Part shown: positions 51,333 to 59,519 of the stretch, piece by piece | How positions within the stretch are numbered: position 1 is the stretch's first letter | Layout of the letters: the number at the start of each line of letters is the position of its first letter | Assembly (NCBI GenBank): GCA_963696405.1 | Contig: CAVOJY010000002.1 | Coordinates: forward strand, 186,001 to 250,000 | DNA from: CAVOJY01 sp963696405 | GTDB taxonomy: Bacteria > Chloroflexota > Limnocylindria > Limnocylindrales > CSP1-4 | Direction: 5' to 3' | DNA: 64,000 nt | The notes under the pieces: generated by a model | The model's input: the letters and a program-made list of their open reading frames with translations, nothing else | The model's database searches: none | What the model was told of the DNA's origin: nothing | Position numbers and translations under genes: made by a program

Positions 51333-53416
51333 CGGCGGAACCACTCCAGCATCCGGGCGTGCCGGTCCTCGCGGCGATCCGGCCGGCCCGTGTTCGCGTA
51401 CACGTGGAAGCTTTGCGGGTAGAGCACGTACTCGACGGTCCGCCCCAGCGCCCGGAGGGCCACGAAGAACTGCTCGTTGTCGGCGGCCGGGCAGCGCTGA
51501 TCGGCCTCTCCCTGGAGCATGAGGAGCGGCGTGCGGACGGCAGCCACGTGGCGGAGCGGGGACTGGCGCCAGAGCTGGTCCGCGCCCCCTGGCGTCAGCG
51601 GATCACCGAGCCGCGCTCGCAGGTTGTAGTCGGGCCCGGTGTCCGAGAGGGCCCAGGCGGTGATCTGGTTCGCCACGCCCGCTTCGCTCACGGCCGCGGC
51701 GAACCTGCCCGGCGCCGCGCCGACGAGCCAGTTCACCAGGAACCCGCCGTAGCTGAGTCCCAGCAGGCCGATCCGGCCCGGGTCGGCGAGTCCGGCGGCC
51801 ACCAGGTGGTCCACCACGGCCAGCACATCCTCCGCGTCCACCTCCCCCCAGTGGCCCATGTGCGGCCGGATCCATTCCGCCCCGTACCCGGCCGACCCAC
51901 GGATGTTCGGCAGCGCAACGCGGAAGCCGGCCGAGACGAGGATCTGCACCTCGAGGGACGGCGCGGGAGCCCAGGCCCCGAGCGGACCGCCGTGGATGTC
52001 CACGACGAGTGGGAGTCGGGCGCCGCCCGCGTCGGGAGGCGAGGCGAGCCACGTCTCGATCGCTCCACCGGGACCGTCGATCCACAGGTCGTCCATGGCA
52101 GTTGGCCGGAGGCGTCGCTGCCACGCCGAGCCCATCGTGGTGACCGTTCGGAAGCGCCCGTCCTGCACGGTCATCAACTCCATGGCGCGCGTCCCGAGGG
52201 TACCGAGAACGGTCACCGCGCCCGCGGCGCTCCCGGTTGCCGACAGGGCCCAGCAGGCGGCCTCGGCTTCAACGAGCGGCCCCGGCGACCCCGCAGGGCG
52301 GCCTGACTCCGGATCGAGCGGGTAGCGCCAGGGAACGCACCGGCCGTGCCGGCTGGTGAGCGCGATGAGCGACGTCGAACCGTCGGATTCGCGGACCCAG
52401 AACGGTCCCGGACGTGCTTCACTCGCCCATCCGTTCAGGTCCGTGTCCAACCAGGCGCCGACCGGCAGGTCGAGTTCCGGCGCGAGCGGCCACGGCTCCG
52501 CGGACCCGTCGGCGGGGGCGATGAAGAGCGAAGGCGACACGTCGTCCGGGGCATCGGCGACATCCGCTCCGACAAGGGCCAGCAAGCGGCCGTCGGGGGA
52601 CGGCGTGACCGATTCGATGAGCCCGCGCAGGCGAGCGACCTCGATGGGTACACCCGCATGGCTGCTGCTGTCGTCGAGGGCAACGCGGTACACCGACGGG
52701 CGGGGGAAGAGGTCCGCGCCCTCGTGGCGCGCTGCGCAGAAGACGATCGACCGCCCGTCCGCGTCCCACGCGGGGGAGCGGACGTCGAAATCACCATCGG
52801 TCAGGCGCCGAGCGGCGGCGCGCCGGCGGACGGTCACCACCGAGAGGTGGACGCGGTGGTCGACGAAGCCATCCTCGTCGTACCTCCAGTCGCCGGTGGT
52901 GATTCGCCGGGCGGTGGGTGTCCGAGCGTCGCGGCGCTCGCCGATGAGGAAGCGCGGGGGCCCGTCGGGCCCCCAGAACGCGATCCGCCGACCGTCGGGC
53001 GACCAGGCGAACCCCCTGACGCCGTGCGTGGTCCTGGTCAGGCGCCAAGGCTCACCGTCCGCGAGGTGGAGGACCCAGACGTCGGTCTCCGGCTCGTTGG
53101 CCCCGCCCGGGGCGTTGGCGCCGGGGGCGTCGCCGCGGGGGGCTTCATCGCCGGACACGGGGCGAGAACTGAGGAACGCGAGCGACCGCCCGTCCGGCGA
53201 GAAGCGCGGATGGGTGTCGCACGGTCTTCCCGACGTCAGCTGCCGGGGGCGGCCTCCCGGGAGCGGGACGAGCCAGAGGGAGCGGCGGTAGGTGATGCCG
53301 TCCACGCTCCGGCGCACGACGGCTGCGGAACGGCCGTCCGGAGCGAGATCGACCTCTTCGAGCATCACCTGGCGCCGGACGACGCCAGGGGTCACGGGCA
53401 CGGGCGCTTTCGGCAT
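51320..53416 (-). CDS. S9 family peptidase (acylaminoacyl-peptidase/DPP-like)
   Basis: This serine peptidase cuts short peptides. The 698-residue protein has an N-terminal beta-propeller with repeated TolB/WD-like strands (RFSPDGRSLAFLSSRP, FAWSPDGRRIAFWGPDG, TPSPDGRLLALVG) and a C-terminal alpha/beta hydrolase domain. VVDIHGGPLGAW is the oxyanion region, GLLGLSYGGFLVNWL carries the Ser, GEADQRCP the Asp and YPQSFHVYANTGRP the His. No signal peptide is seen, so it is probably cytoplasmic. Beside a peptide importer it may degrade the imported peptides (inference). It follows the lipoprotein gene by 36 bases. Confidence 0.92.
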   Translation of the reverse strand: MPKAPVPVTPGVVRRQVMLEEVDLAPDGRSAAVVRRSVDGITYRRSLWLVPLPGGRPRQLTSGRPCDTHPRFSPDGRSLAFLSSRPVSGDEAPRGDAPGANAPGGANEPETDVWVLHLADGEPWRLTRTTHGVRGFAWSPDGRRIAFWGPDGPPRFLIGERRDARTPTARRITTGDWRYDEDGFVDHRVHLSVVTVRRRAAARRLTDGDFDVRSPAWDADGRSIVFCAARHEGADLFPRPSVYRVALDDSSSHAGVPIEVARLRGLIESVTPSPDGRLLALVGADVADAPDDVSPSLFIAPADGSAEPWPLAPELDLPVGAWLDTDLNGWASEARPGPFWVRESDGSTSLIALTSRHGRCVPWRYPLDPESGRPAGSPGPLVEAEAACWALSATGSAAGAVTVLGTLGTRAMELMTVQDGRFRTVTTMGSAWQRRLRPTAMDDLWIDGPGGAIETWLASPPDAGGARLPLVVDIHGGPLGAWAPAPSLEVQILVSAGFRVALPNIRGSAGYGAEWIRPHMGHWGEVDAEDVLAVVDHLVAAGLADPGRIGLLGLSYGGFLVNWLVGAAPGRFAAAVSEAGVANQITAWALSDTGPDYNLRARLGDPLTPGGADQLWRQSPLRHVAAVRTPLLMLQGEADQRCPAADNEQFFVALRALGRTVEYVLYPQSFHVYANTGRPDRREDRHARMLEWFRRYLA

Positions 53417-53452
53417 GCGGCAAGGCTACCGCGCGTACCGCTGGCGATGCGC

Positions 53453-54214
53453 CTACTTCACCAGGACGAACTCCCCTTCCGCCATCACCTTCGCGCCGCG
53501 AACCAGGCGCACCACGTGGGTCCCCACGACGTGGTCAACGAGGCGTGCCAGGTCACGACACTGGTTCAGTCGGTCGAAGCCGGGATCGGCGACGTCGTAG
53601 TTCTCCTTGACCTCGGGCGTCTCCACGGTGCCGCTCCGCTTCGCAATGATGAGCTTCAGCGTGACCGTCCCGGCCGGCTCGTTCAGGTTGGCGGTCCAGC
53701 AGATCCATGGGTAGTACCGCTTGAACCGCTTGATGGGGTCCTCGATGAGGAGCGTCTTCTTGTCGTACGTCGTCCCGAACACGATGACGCCCGGGCCGAC
53801 CGGCGTGGGTTCGGGCGTGACGATGGGGGTCGGCGTGGCCGTGACGATGGGGGTCGGAGTTGGCGCGGGGGTCGGGGTGGGCGTGACGATGGGGGTGGGA
53901 GTTGGCGCGGGCGTCGGGGTGGGCGCGGGCGTCGGAGTTGGCGCGGGCGTGGGAGCCGGCGTTACCACGACCACGACCGGTGTCGGCAGGACGTCGGGAC
54001 GGGGCGTCAGGATGATGACGAGCGGCGTAGGAGCCGCGGACGGGCCCCCTCCGGTGTCGGCGGTCCCGGACGTGGCGATCGGGGTCGGGGTGGGCGTGGG
54101 TGTCGCCTGCCCGTCACCCGCCACCTTCGGCAGGCCGCCTCCGGTGGCGCACCCGACGATGAGCACGGCGCCGGCGACCACGAGGGTCACCAGCGAAGCC
54201 AGGCGACCGGCCAT
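53453..54214 (-). CDS. Hypothetical lipoprotein with long Pro/Thr spacer
   Basis: The 253-residue product has a lipobox signal (VVAGAVLIVGC), a spacer of about 110 residues rich in TPTPAPTPTP units, and a C-terminal domain of about 110 residues (GVIVFGTTYDKKTLLIED, YYPWICWTANLNEPAGTVTL, FVLVK) that I do not recognise. It may be a small beta-sandwich. The spacer DNA is a degenerate repeat, which suggests length variation by slippage. ATG 54214 directly precedes the signal peptide; a longer reading from 54271 is less likely. The S9 peptidase gene follows in the same direction. Confidence 0.75.
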   Translation of the reverse strand: MAGRLASLVTLVVAGAVLIVGCATGGGLPKVAGDGQATPTPTPTPIATSGTADTGGGPSAAPTPLVIILTPRPDVLPTPVVVVVTPAPTPAPTPTPAPTPTPAPTPTPIVTPTPTPAPTPTPIVTATPTPIVTPEPTPVGPGVIVFGTTYDKKTLLIEDPIKRFKRYYPWICWTANLNEPAGTVTLKLIIAKRSGTVETPEVKENYDVADPGFDRLNQCRDLARLVDHVVGTHVVRLVRGAKVMAEGEFVLVK

Positions 54215-54276
54215 TCCACACCTCCCGTGCGCGATCCCCGTGGCGGATTCTAGTCCGCCCTGGCCCTGCAAAGGGA

Positions 54277-54305
54277 TTGCGCAGACGTACGTTCTACAGT
54301 ACAGT
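54277..54305 (+). promoter_or_regulatory. Toxin-antitoxin promoter with repeated TACAGT and possible operator
   Basis: TTGCGC (54277-54282), 17 bases and TACAGT (54300-54305) form a promoter ending six bases before the antitoxin GTG. An overlapping second TACAGT lies at 54295-54300, and a palindrome ACGTACGT (54285-54292) sits in the spacer. The antitoxin or toxin-antitoxin complex probably binds this region (inference). Confidence 0.6.
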
Positions 54306-54311
54306 TAACGG

Positions 54312-54587
54312 GTGAGAACTGTCGGGGTCACCGACCTTCGCCAGCACGCAGCGGAGGTCCTGGACGAGCTTCGGACCAGCGATGAGCCCACGGTGGTGGT
54401 GCAGCGATCCCGGAAGGTGGCGTACCTGGTCGATGCCTCGGCCTACGAGGAAATGGAGCGGCTGCTCGCGGTTGCCCGGCGTGAGCTCTTTCTCCGTGAA
54501 GTTGGCGACGCGGAGGCCGAGTACGCGTCGGGGCGGACCGCGCGGTTCGAGGACGTCGACGCGCTGCTGCGCGACCTTGCCGATTGA
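54312..54587 (+). CDS. Type II antitoxin, Phd/YefM family
   Basis: The 91-residue protein has the Phd/YefM fold signature at its N-terminus (VGVTDLRQHAAEVLDELRTS, EPTVVVQRSRKVAYLVDASA), which forms the DNA-binding dimer, and an acidic C-terminal half (FLREVGDAEAEYASG, FEDVDALLRDLAD) that would wrap the toxin. GTG 54312 starts right at the predicted transcription start, with no ribosome site, which suggests a leaderless message. The toxin gene follows after nine bases, the usual antitoxin-first order. Confidence 0.87.
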   Translation: MRTVGVTDLRQHAAEVLDELRTSDEPTVVVQRSRKVAYLVDASAYEEMERLLAVARRELFLREVGDAEAEYASGRTARFEDVDALLRDLAD

Positions 54588-54596
54588 GCTTGCGGT

Positions 54597-54851
54597 ATGC
54601 GGTTCGCTCGGTCGAGCGCGTTCAAACGCCGCGCGAAGAAGCTGACTCGTGAACAACGGAGCATGCTGGCAGCCGCGCTCCGCCGGTTCGCGCACAATCC
54701 ACGAGACCCCCTGCTGCGCACGCACCGGCTCAAGGGCGACCTCAAGGACTACTGGGCGTTCAGCGTCGACCAGGATCTCCGGGTGGTATTCAGATGGCAA
54801 GGCGACGAGTCGTTCCTGGTGAGCATCGGCAGCCACGACGAGGTGTACTGA
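54597..54851 (+). CDS. Type II toxin, RelE/YafQ-like mRNA interferase
   Basis: The 84-residue protein matches the RelE/ParE superfamily: SSAFKRRAKKLTREQRSML, PRDPLLRTHRLKGDLKDYW, FSVDQDLRVVFRWQGDESF and SIGSHDEVY. The basic residues and the C-terminal His (GSHDEVY) are those used by ribosome-dependent mRNA interferases such as YafQ, which cut mRNA in the A site. A ParE-like gyrase poison cannot be excluded but the ending favours an RNase. It is co-transcribed with the antitoxin. The T-box leader of valS begins shortly after it. Confidence 0.85.
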   Translation: MRFARSSAFKRRAKKLTREQRSMLAAALRRFAHNPRDPLLRTHRLKGDLKDYWAFSVDQDLRVVFRWQGDESFLVSIGSHDEVY

Positions 54852-54889
54852 GCGCAGCCGGCCGACCCGCGTGTGCTACGCTCGTGCAG

Positions 54890-55150
54890 CACGGCGTGGA
54901 CCGAGAGGAGTACCGTCGGATCCACCCGACAGAGAGCGCGGGTCGAGGCTGAGAGCCTGCGTGGGGCGGACGGCGCGAAGGTCGCTCGCGAGCCGTGACG
55001 GGAGGTGCCCGGTAGCGCGCCACGAGGACGCACGGCCCGGCCGGCTTCGACCGGCGGATCGGCGCACCGGGATGACCGGGCGCTGGTCGGTGCGTCGAAC
55101 CAGCAGGTGGTACCACGACCCCGGTCGTCCGCTGGACGTCCGGGGTCGTT
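54890..55150 (+). ncRNA. T-box riboswitch of valS
   Basis: The leader senses uncharged tRNA-Val. Stem I carries the conserved GAGAGGAGTACC (about 54903-54914) and ACAGAGAGCG with GGCTGAGAGCC. The T-box sequence AACCAGCAGGTGGTACCACG fills 55098-55117; its TGGT would pair with the ACCA end of tRNA-Val. A GTC triplet at 54981-54983 is the best specifier candidate (inference). A competing hairpin pairs CGACCCCGG (55116-55124) with CCGGGGTCG (55140-55148). It lacks a T run, so control may act on termination or on translation. TACGCT at 54877-54882 is a possible -10 box. Confidence 0.88.
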
Positions 55151-55177
55151 GATTCGGAGTCGCTTCGCGAGGTCACC

Positions 55178-57924
55178 ATGAGCGAGATGCGCGCGCACGA
55201 GCTTGCCGCCGTCTACCAGCCGCGCCAGGTCGAGGGCCCGGTCTACGAGCGCTGGCTCGCCGCAGACGTCTTCGCCCCGGACGGTGCGGGGAGCCGCGCC
55301 GACTGGTCGAAGGACCCCTTCGTCATCATCCAGCCGCCGCCGAACGTCACCGGGGCCCTTCACCTGGGTCACGCTCAGCGCACAACCGTCGAGGACGCCC
55401 TGATCCGCCACGCCCGCATGCAGCGGCGCCCGGCCCTCTGGCTGCCCGGCAAGGACCATGCCTCGATCGCCGCGCAGTTCGTCCTCGACCGGGTGATCGC
55501 CGCTGAAGGGGAGAGCCGCGAATTGCTCGGCCGGGAGCGCTACCTCGAGCGGATGTGGCAGTTCGTGCTGGGCGTCAGGGACACCATCAGCGACCAGCAC
55601 CATCGCCTCGGCGCTTCTGCCGACTGGAAGCGCGAGCGGTTCACCATGGACGAGGTCTCGGCGCGCGCCGTGCGCACCTCGTTCAAGCGTCTCTACGACG
55701 ACGGCCTCGTCTACCGCTCGGAGGCGCTCATCAACTGGTGCCCCGTCTGTACGACGAGCCTGTCCGATCTCGAGGTGATCGCGAAGCCCGAACAGGGCTC
55801 CCTCTGGACGATCCGCTACCACCTGCTCGGCGAGGATGGTCGGCCCGACCCGGACGCCTCGGTGGCGGTGGCGACAACGCGGCCGGAGACGCTGCTCGGC
55901 GACACAGCGGTGGCCGTCCACCCGGCCGATCCGCGGTACCGGGGGCTGGTGGGCCGCACGGTGCTGATCCCGTTCGTGGATCGGGCGGTGCCGGTCATCG
56001 CGGACGACGTGGTGGAGCGGCAGTTCGGCACCGGCGCGGTGAAGATCACCCCCGCCCACGACCTGGACGACTACGAGACCGGCCGGCGCCACCGGCTTCC
56101 GCTCGTGAACGTCATGGACGATGACGGGCGGATGAACGCGAACGCGGGCCCCTACGCCGGGCTCGACCGCTTCGAGTGCCGCAAGCGGATCCTCGGGGAC
56201 CTGGCCGAAAGCGGCGATCTTGTCGAGACGAAGCCCCACGAGCTTCTGCTCGGCCGGTGCCAGCGCAGCGACGACGTCGTCGAGCCGCGCCTCAAGACGC
56301 AATGGTTCATCCGCACCAAGCCGCTGGCCGAGAAGGCCATCGCCGCCGTGCGGGAGGGGCGCACCCGGATCGTCCCATCGCGCTTCGAGAAGATCTACTT
56401 CGACTGGCTCGAGAACATCCACGACTGGAACGTCAGCCGTCAGCTCTGGTGGGGCCACCGCATCCCGGCCTGGTACTGCCCTGACGGGCACGTCACGGTG
56501 AGCGACCGGCCCGAGGGTCCCGACGCCTGCGCGGAGTGCGGCCGGGCGGCCACGGAGCTGACCCAGGAGACGGACATCTTCGACACCTGGTACTCGAGCG
56601 GGCTCTGGCCGTTTTCGACGCTCGGATGGCCGGACGACACGCCGGACCTGCGGCGGTTCTATCCCGGCTCGGTCATGGAGACCGCCTACGACATCATCTT
56701 CTTCTGGGTCGCCCGGATGATGATGCTCGGCGAGTGGCTCATGGGCGAGGCGCCCTTCCGGGTCGTCTACCTCTCGGGCCTCATCCGCGACCCGTACGGG
56801 CAGAAGATGTCGAAGACAAAAGGGAACGTCATCGACCCGCTCGCGGTCATCGACGAGCTGGGCGCCGATGCCCTGCGGTTCGCGGTGGTGAACGGCGTGG
56901 CGCCGGGCGCCGACACGCGGCTCGGCCAGGCCAGGCTCGATGGTGCCCGGAACTTCGCGAACAAGCTGTGGAACGCGGCGCGGTTCGTGCTGGGGGCGCG
57001 GCCGGCCGAGCTCGACGTCGATGCCCCGCTCGCGCTTCCCCCGGCCGGGCTGCTCGGCCCCGCCGAGCGCTGGATCCTCGCCCGGTGCGCGGACACGTGC
57101 CGCGACGTGAGCCGGGCCATCGAGGACTACCAGCTCGGCGAGGCCACCCGGCTCATCTACGAGGCGACGTGGAGCGAGCTCTGCGACTGGTACCTCGAGA
57201 TCGCGAAGGTGTCGCTGGGGGACGCGGAGCTCCCGGCGGAGCGGCGCGTCGCCGCCTGGCAGGTCCTCGCCTGGGTGCTCGACCGCTACGTTCGACTGCT
57301 CCACCCCGTCATGCCCTTCGTCACCGAGGAGATCTGGGGCGGCTCCCGCACCGGCCCGGCGACCCGGACCTGCTGGTCATCGCCGACTGGCCGGATGGCG
57401 CCGAGGAGCGTGCTCTCGTGCCGGACTCGGCAGCGGCCGAGGCGCCGGTCCAGGTCCTGCTCGAGGCGATCCGGGGGATCCGCAACGCCCGCGCCGACGC
57501 CGGGATCGAACCGTCTGCCTGGCTCGACGCCGAGCTTGCGATCACCTCGGCGCCGGCGCGCGCCGCGTACGAGGACCTGGCGGGGGCGTTCCGGCGGCTC
57601 ACCAGGTTGCGCGTCGACCACGTGATGGACCGCGCCGACGACCTCGCCTTCGCCCCGGGAGAGGGCACGCTCGTCGTGGTCGGTCGCGACGTGGAGGTAC
57701 GCCTCCGGCGCGCCGGCGCCGACCTGGCCCGCGAGCGCGCCCGCCTCGAGAAGGAGCTGGCCGAGGCGCGGACCCTGCTCGCCGCTGGCGACGGACGCCT
57801 CGCGAACGAGGCGTTCATCAGCCGGGCGCCTGCCGAGGTCGTGGAAGCCGCCCGGCGCCGCGCCGCCGAGCTTCGCGACCGTGTCGCGGTCCTCGAGGAG
57901 CGGCTCGCCGCGGGGGAGGGGTAG
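55178..57924 (+). CDS. valS: Valyl-tRNA synthetase, one frame break at 57340
   Basis: It charges tRNA-Val with valine and edits mischarged threonine. Class I motifs are clear: PPPNVTGALHLGHAQ (HIGH variant), an editing domain with TTRPETLLGDTAVAVHP, the zinc-like CPDGH and CAECG pair, DTWYSSGLWPFSTLGWP, and GQKMSKTKGNVIDPL (KMSKS). After TEEIWG the frame breaks because one base, probably C between 57340 and 57341, is missing. The next frame gives RLPHRPGDPDLLVIADWP and the C-terminal coiled coil (LARERARLEKELAEARTLL) to the stop at 57924. Corrected length is 915 residues, normal for bacterial ValRS. It is controlled by the T-box leader. Confidence 0.93.
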
Positions 57925-58084
57925 GCGCCTTTGCATCACACGCCAGTACCCACGCGTAATCGCCCCCCGGATCGCTCGCTCCTCGCGGAACGGGCCGAGC
58001 GCGTGTAGGATGCAGACGTCGCACAGGCCGGCCGCGAATACGGGCAATCGACCGGCGTGCGTCCGCCCGCGGGGAAGGTGAGCT

Positions 58085-58816
58085 GTGCCCTTCGACATCC
58101 TCAAGTTCTTCCGCGTCCGCACCAGCGAACCCGAGTCGGAGCCCATCCCCGAGGACGTGCCGGCACAGCAGTTCGAGCTGCGCCTGACGTACCACGCCAA
58201 GTCGAGCGCGGGCGTCCGCATGTCCGCGGGCGCGGCGGCCGTGACGCACCTGCCCGACGTGGCACAGCCCGCCGCGAAAGGCCCGATCGAGGTCGTGGAG
58301 CCACTTTCGCTCGCGCTCTCGGAGGCGACGCCCGAGCTTGTCCGGCCGCTGGCGGCCATGCAGTGGCTGGAGGCGCACGGCCGGCTCAGCCCGGTCACAC
58401 GGCACGCGATCTTCGTGCTCGAGTCGGTCGGAGCGGTTGACCTCGCCTACGACACGCTCGCAGTGGGGTTGCTCCACGGGAGCGTGGACACCGCAGGGTA
58501 CCCGGAGTTCAACACCGTCGTGGGAGGCCTCGCCTCCCACTGGGACGAGTCGACCGGTGACCTCGTGGTGCGCGGCGTCGTAGGGTGGGGCGGCCGTGGT
58601 GTCCGCGGTGACACCGACCGCGCGGCGCAGCGCCTCCTCGCGAACATCGTCACGAACCTGATGGCGAGCCAGTACGCCGTGGAGATGACCCCTCTCGAGA
58701 AGCCCGTGCCTGCCGCGGCCGCGGGCGGCCTGGTTTGCGCGTCATGCGGCTTCGCCTCGGGCGATCTGCGCGCCTTCTACTGTCCACGTTGCGGCACGCG
58801 GCTTCTCCGCGGGTAG
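58085..58816 (+). CDS. Hypothetical protein with C-terminal zinc ribbon
   Basis: I do not recognise the family. The 243-residue protein has a compact N-terminal part (KFFRVRTSEPESEPIPEDV), a central domain with FELRLTYHAKSSAGVRMSAG and HGRLSPVTRHAIFVLESVG, and a final zinc ribbon CASCG and CPRCG. It appears cytoplasmic. GTG 58085 has GGGAAGGTG upstream, and TAGGAT at 58006-58011 is a possible -10 box. The following FmdB-like and HTH genes lie close and in the same direction, so a small operon is likely. Confidence 0.7.
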   Translation: MPFDILKFFRVRTSEPESEPIPEDVPAQQFELRLTYHAKSSAGVRMSAGAAAVTHLPDVAQPAAKGPIEVVEPLSLALSEATPELVRPLAAMQWLEAHGRLSPVTRHAIFVLESVGAVDLAYDTLAVGLLHGSVDTAGYPEFNTVVGGLASHWDESTGDLVVRGVVGWGGRGVRGDTDRAAQRLLANIVTNLMASQYAVEMTPLEKPVPAAAAGGLVCASCGFASGDLRAFYCPRCGTRLLRG

Positions 58817-58862
58817 TACCCGGAGGCGTTGCCGCTACGCGGGATCAAGAAACGGAGATCAG

Positions 58863-59246
58863 GTGCCTGTCTTCGAATACGGTTGCTCGATGTGCGACTA
58901 CACGGTGGATGTGCGCCACGGGGTCCACGGCCACGGCCCCTCCACGTGTCCGGTCTGCGCGGGCTCGATGCGGAAGCTGCTCTCGACGCCCACGATCGTC
59001 TTCAAGGGCTCGGGCTGGGCAACCAAGGAGGGCCGATCCGGCGGGTCCGGACGCAGCACGTCGGGGTCGTCGAGCGCCGGCTCGTCGGACAGCAGCTCGT
59101 CGGACAGCAGCTCGTCGGACAGCGGCTCGTCGGACAGCGGCTCGTCGGACAGAAGGTCGAAAGGTGGCTCCGAGGGAGCGGCGGCACCTGCGCCGGCAAC
59201 CGGGTCATCGACTGGCTCCGCCGCGGGCTCGAGCTCGGGCGACTGA
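58863..59246 (+). CDS. FmdB-type zinc ribbon protein with Ser/Asp tail
   Basis: FmdB-type proteins are small putative regulators with one zinc ribbon. The N-terminus MPVFEYGCSMCDYTVDVRHG and STCPVCAGSMRKLLSTPTIVF hold the four Cys and the family-typical region ending in FKGSGWA. After residue 60 comes a low-complexity tail rich in Ser, Gly and Asp, including five SSDSS-like units encoded by a 15-bp tandem repeat. Such tails are common in actinobacterial and Chloroflexota FmdB homologues. GTG 58863 is the start, about 45 bases after the preceding gene. Confidence 0.85.
   Translation: MPVFEYGCSMCDYTVDVRHGVHGHGPSTCPVCAGSMRKLLSTPTIVFKGSGWATKEGRSGGSGRSTSGSSSAGSSDSSSSDSSSSDSGSSDSGSSDRRSKGGSEGAAAPAPATGSSTGSAAGSSSGD
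59081..59155 (+). repeat. Five 15-bp tandem repeats inside the FmdB-type gene
   Basis: The unit CTCGTCGGACAGCAG recurs five times with one or two changes and encodes SSDSS/SSDSG in frame. Because 15 is a multiple of three, changes in copy number would keep the reading frame. Confidence 0.85.
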
Positions 59247-59273
59247 CCCGGAACGCGTCACCGGAGGGATGGG

Positions 59274-59519
59274 ATGTCCAAGCTGGCGAGCGACTGGATC
59301 ACGCTGACGGAGGCGGCGGACATCTTCGCCGCCGCCAACATCCAGGTCAGCCGTTCGACGCTCGCCCGTTGGGTCAAGGCGGGGCGGCTTCAGAGCGTCC
59401 GGCCTGGTCGCCGCATCTACGTCCGTCGCGCGCAGGTGCGCGCGCTGCTGCGGCCGCACGGGCGTATGACCTCGCAGGCCGAGGCGGACGGCGGCCTGTT
59501 CGACGACCTGGAGCCTTGA
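59274..59519 (+). CDS. Small helix-turn-helix protein (excisionase/MerR-like)
   Basis: The 81-residue protein has the winged-helix pattern of DNA-binding Xis/MerR-type domains: WITLTEAADIFAAANIQVSR, STLARWVKAGRLQSVRPGRR and IYVRRAQVRALLRP. GGAGGGATG gives a good ribosome site. The short acidic end GLFDDLEP is extra. Its TGA overlaps the TTG start of the YihY-type gene. There is no integrase nearby, so a chromosomal regulator role is likelier than phage excision. Confidence 0.82.
   Translation: MSKLASDWITLTEAADIFAAANIQVSRSTLARWVKAGRLQSVRPGRRIYVRRAQVRALLRPHGRMTSQAEADGGLFDDLEP

Noticed and set aside
59274..59519. Prophage or integrative element suggested by an excisionase-like HTH protein
   Set aside because: No integrase, attachment site or phage gene lies nearby, and it is coupled to a chromosomal YihY-type gene.
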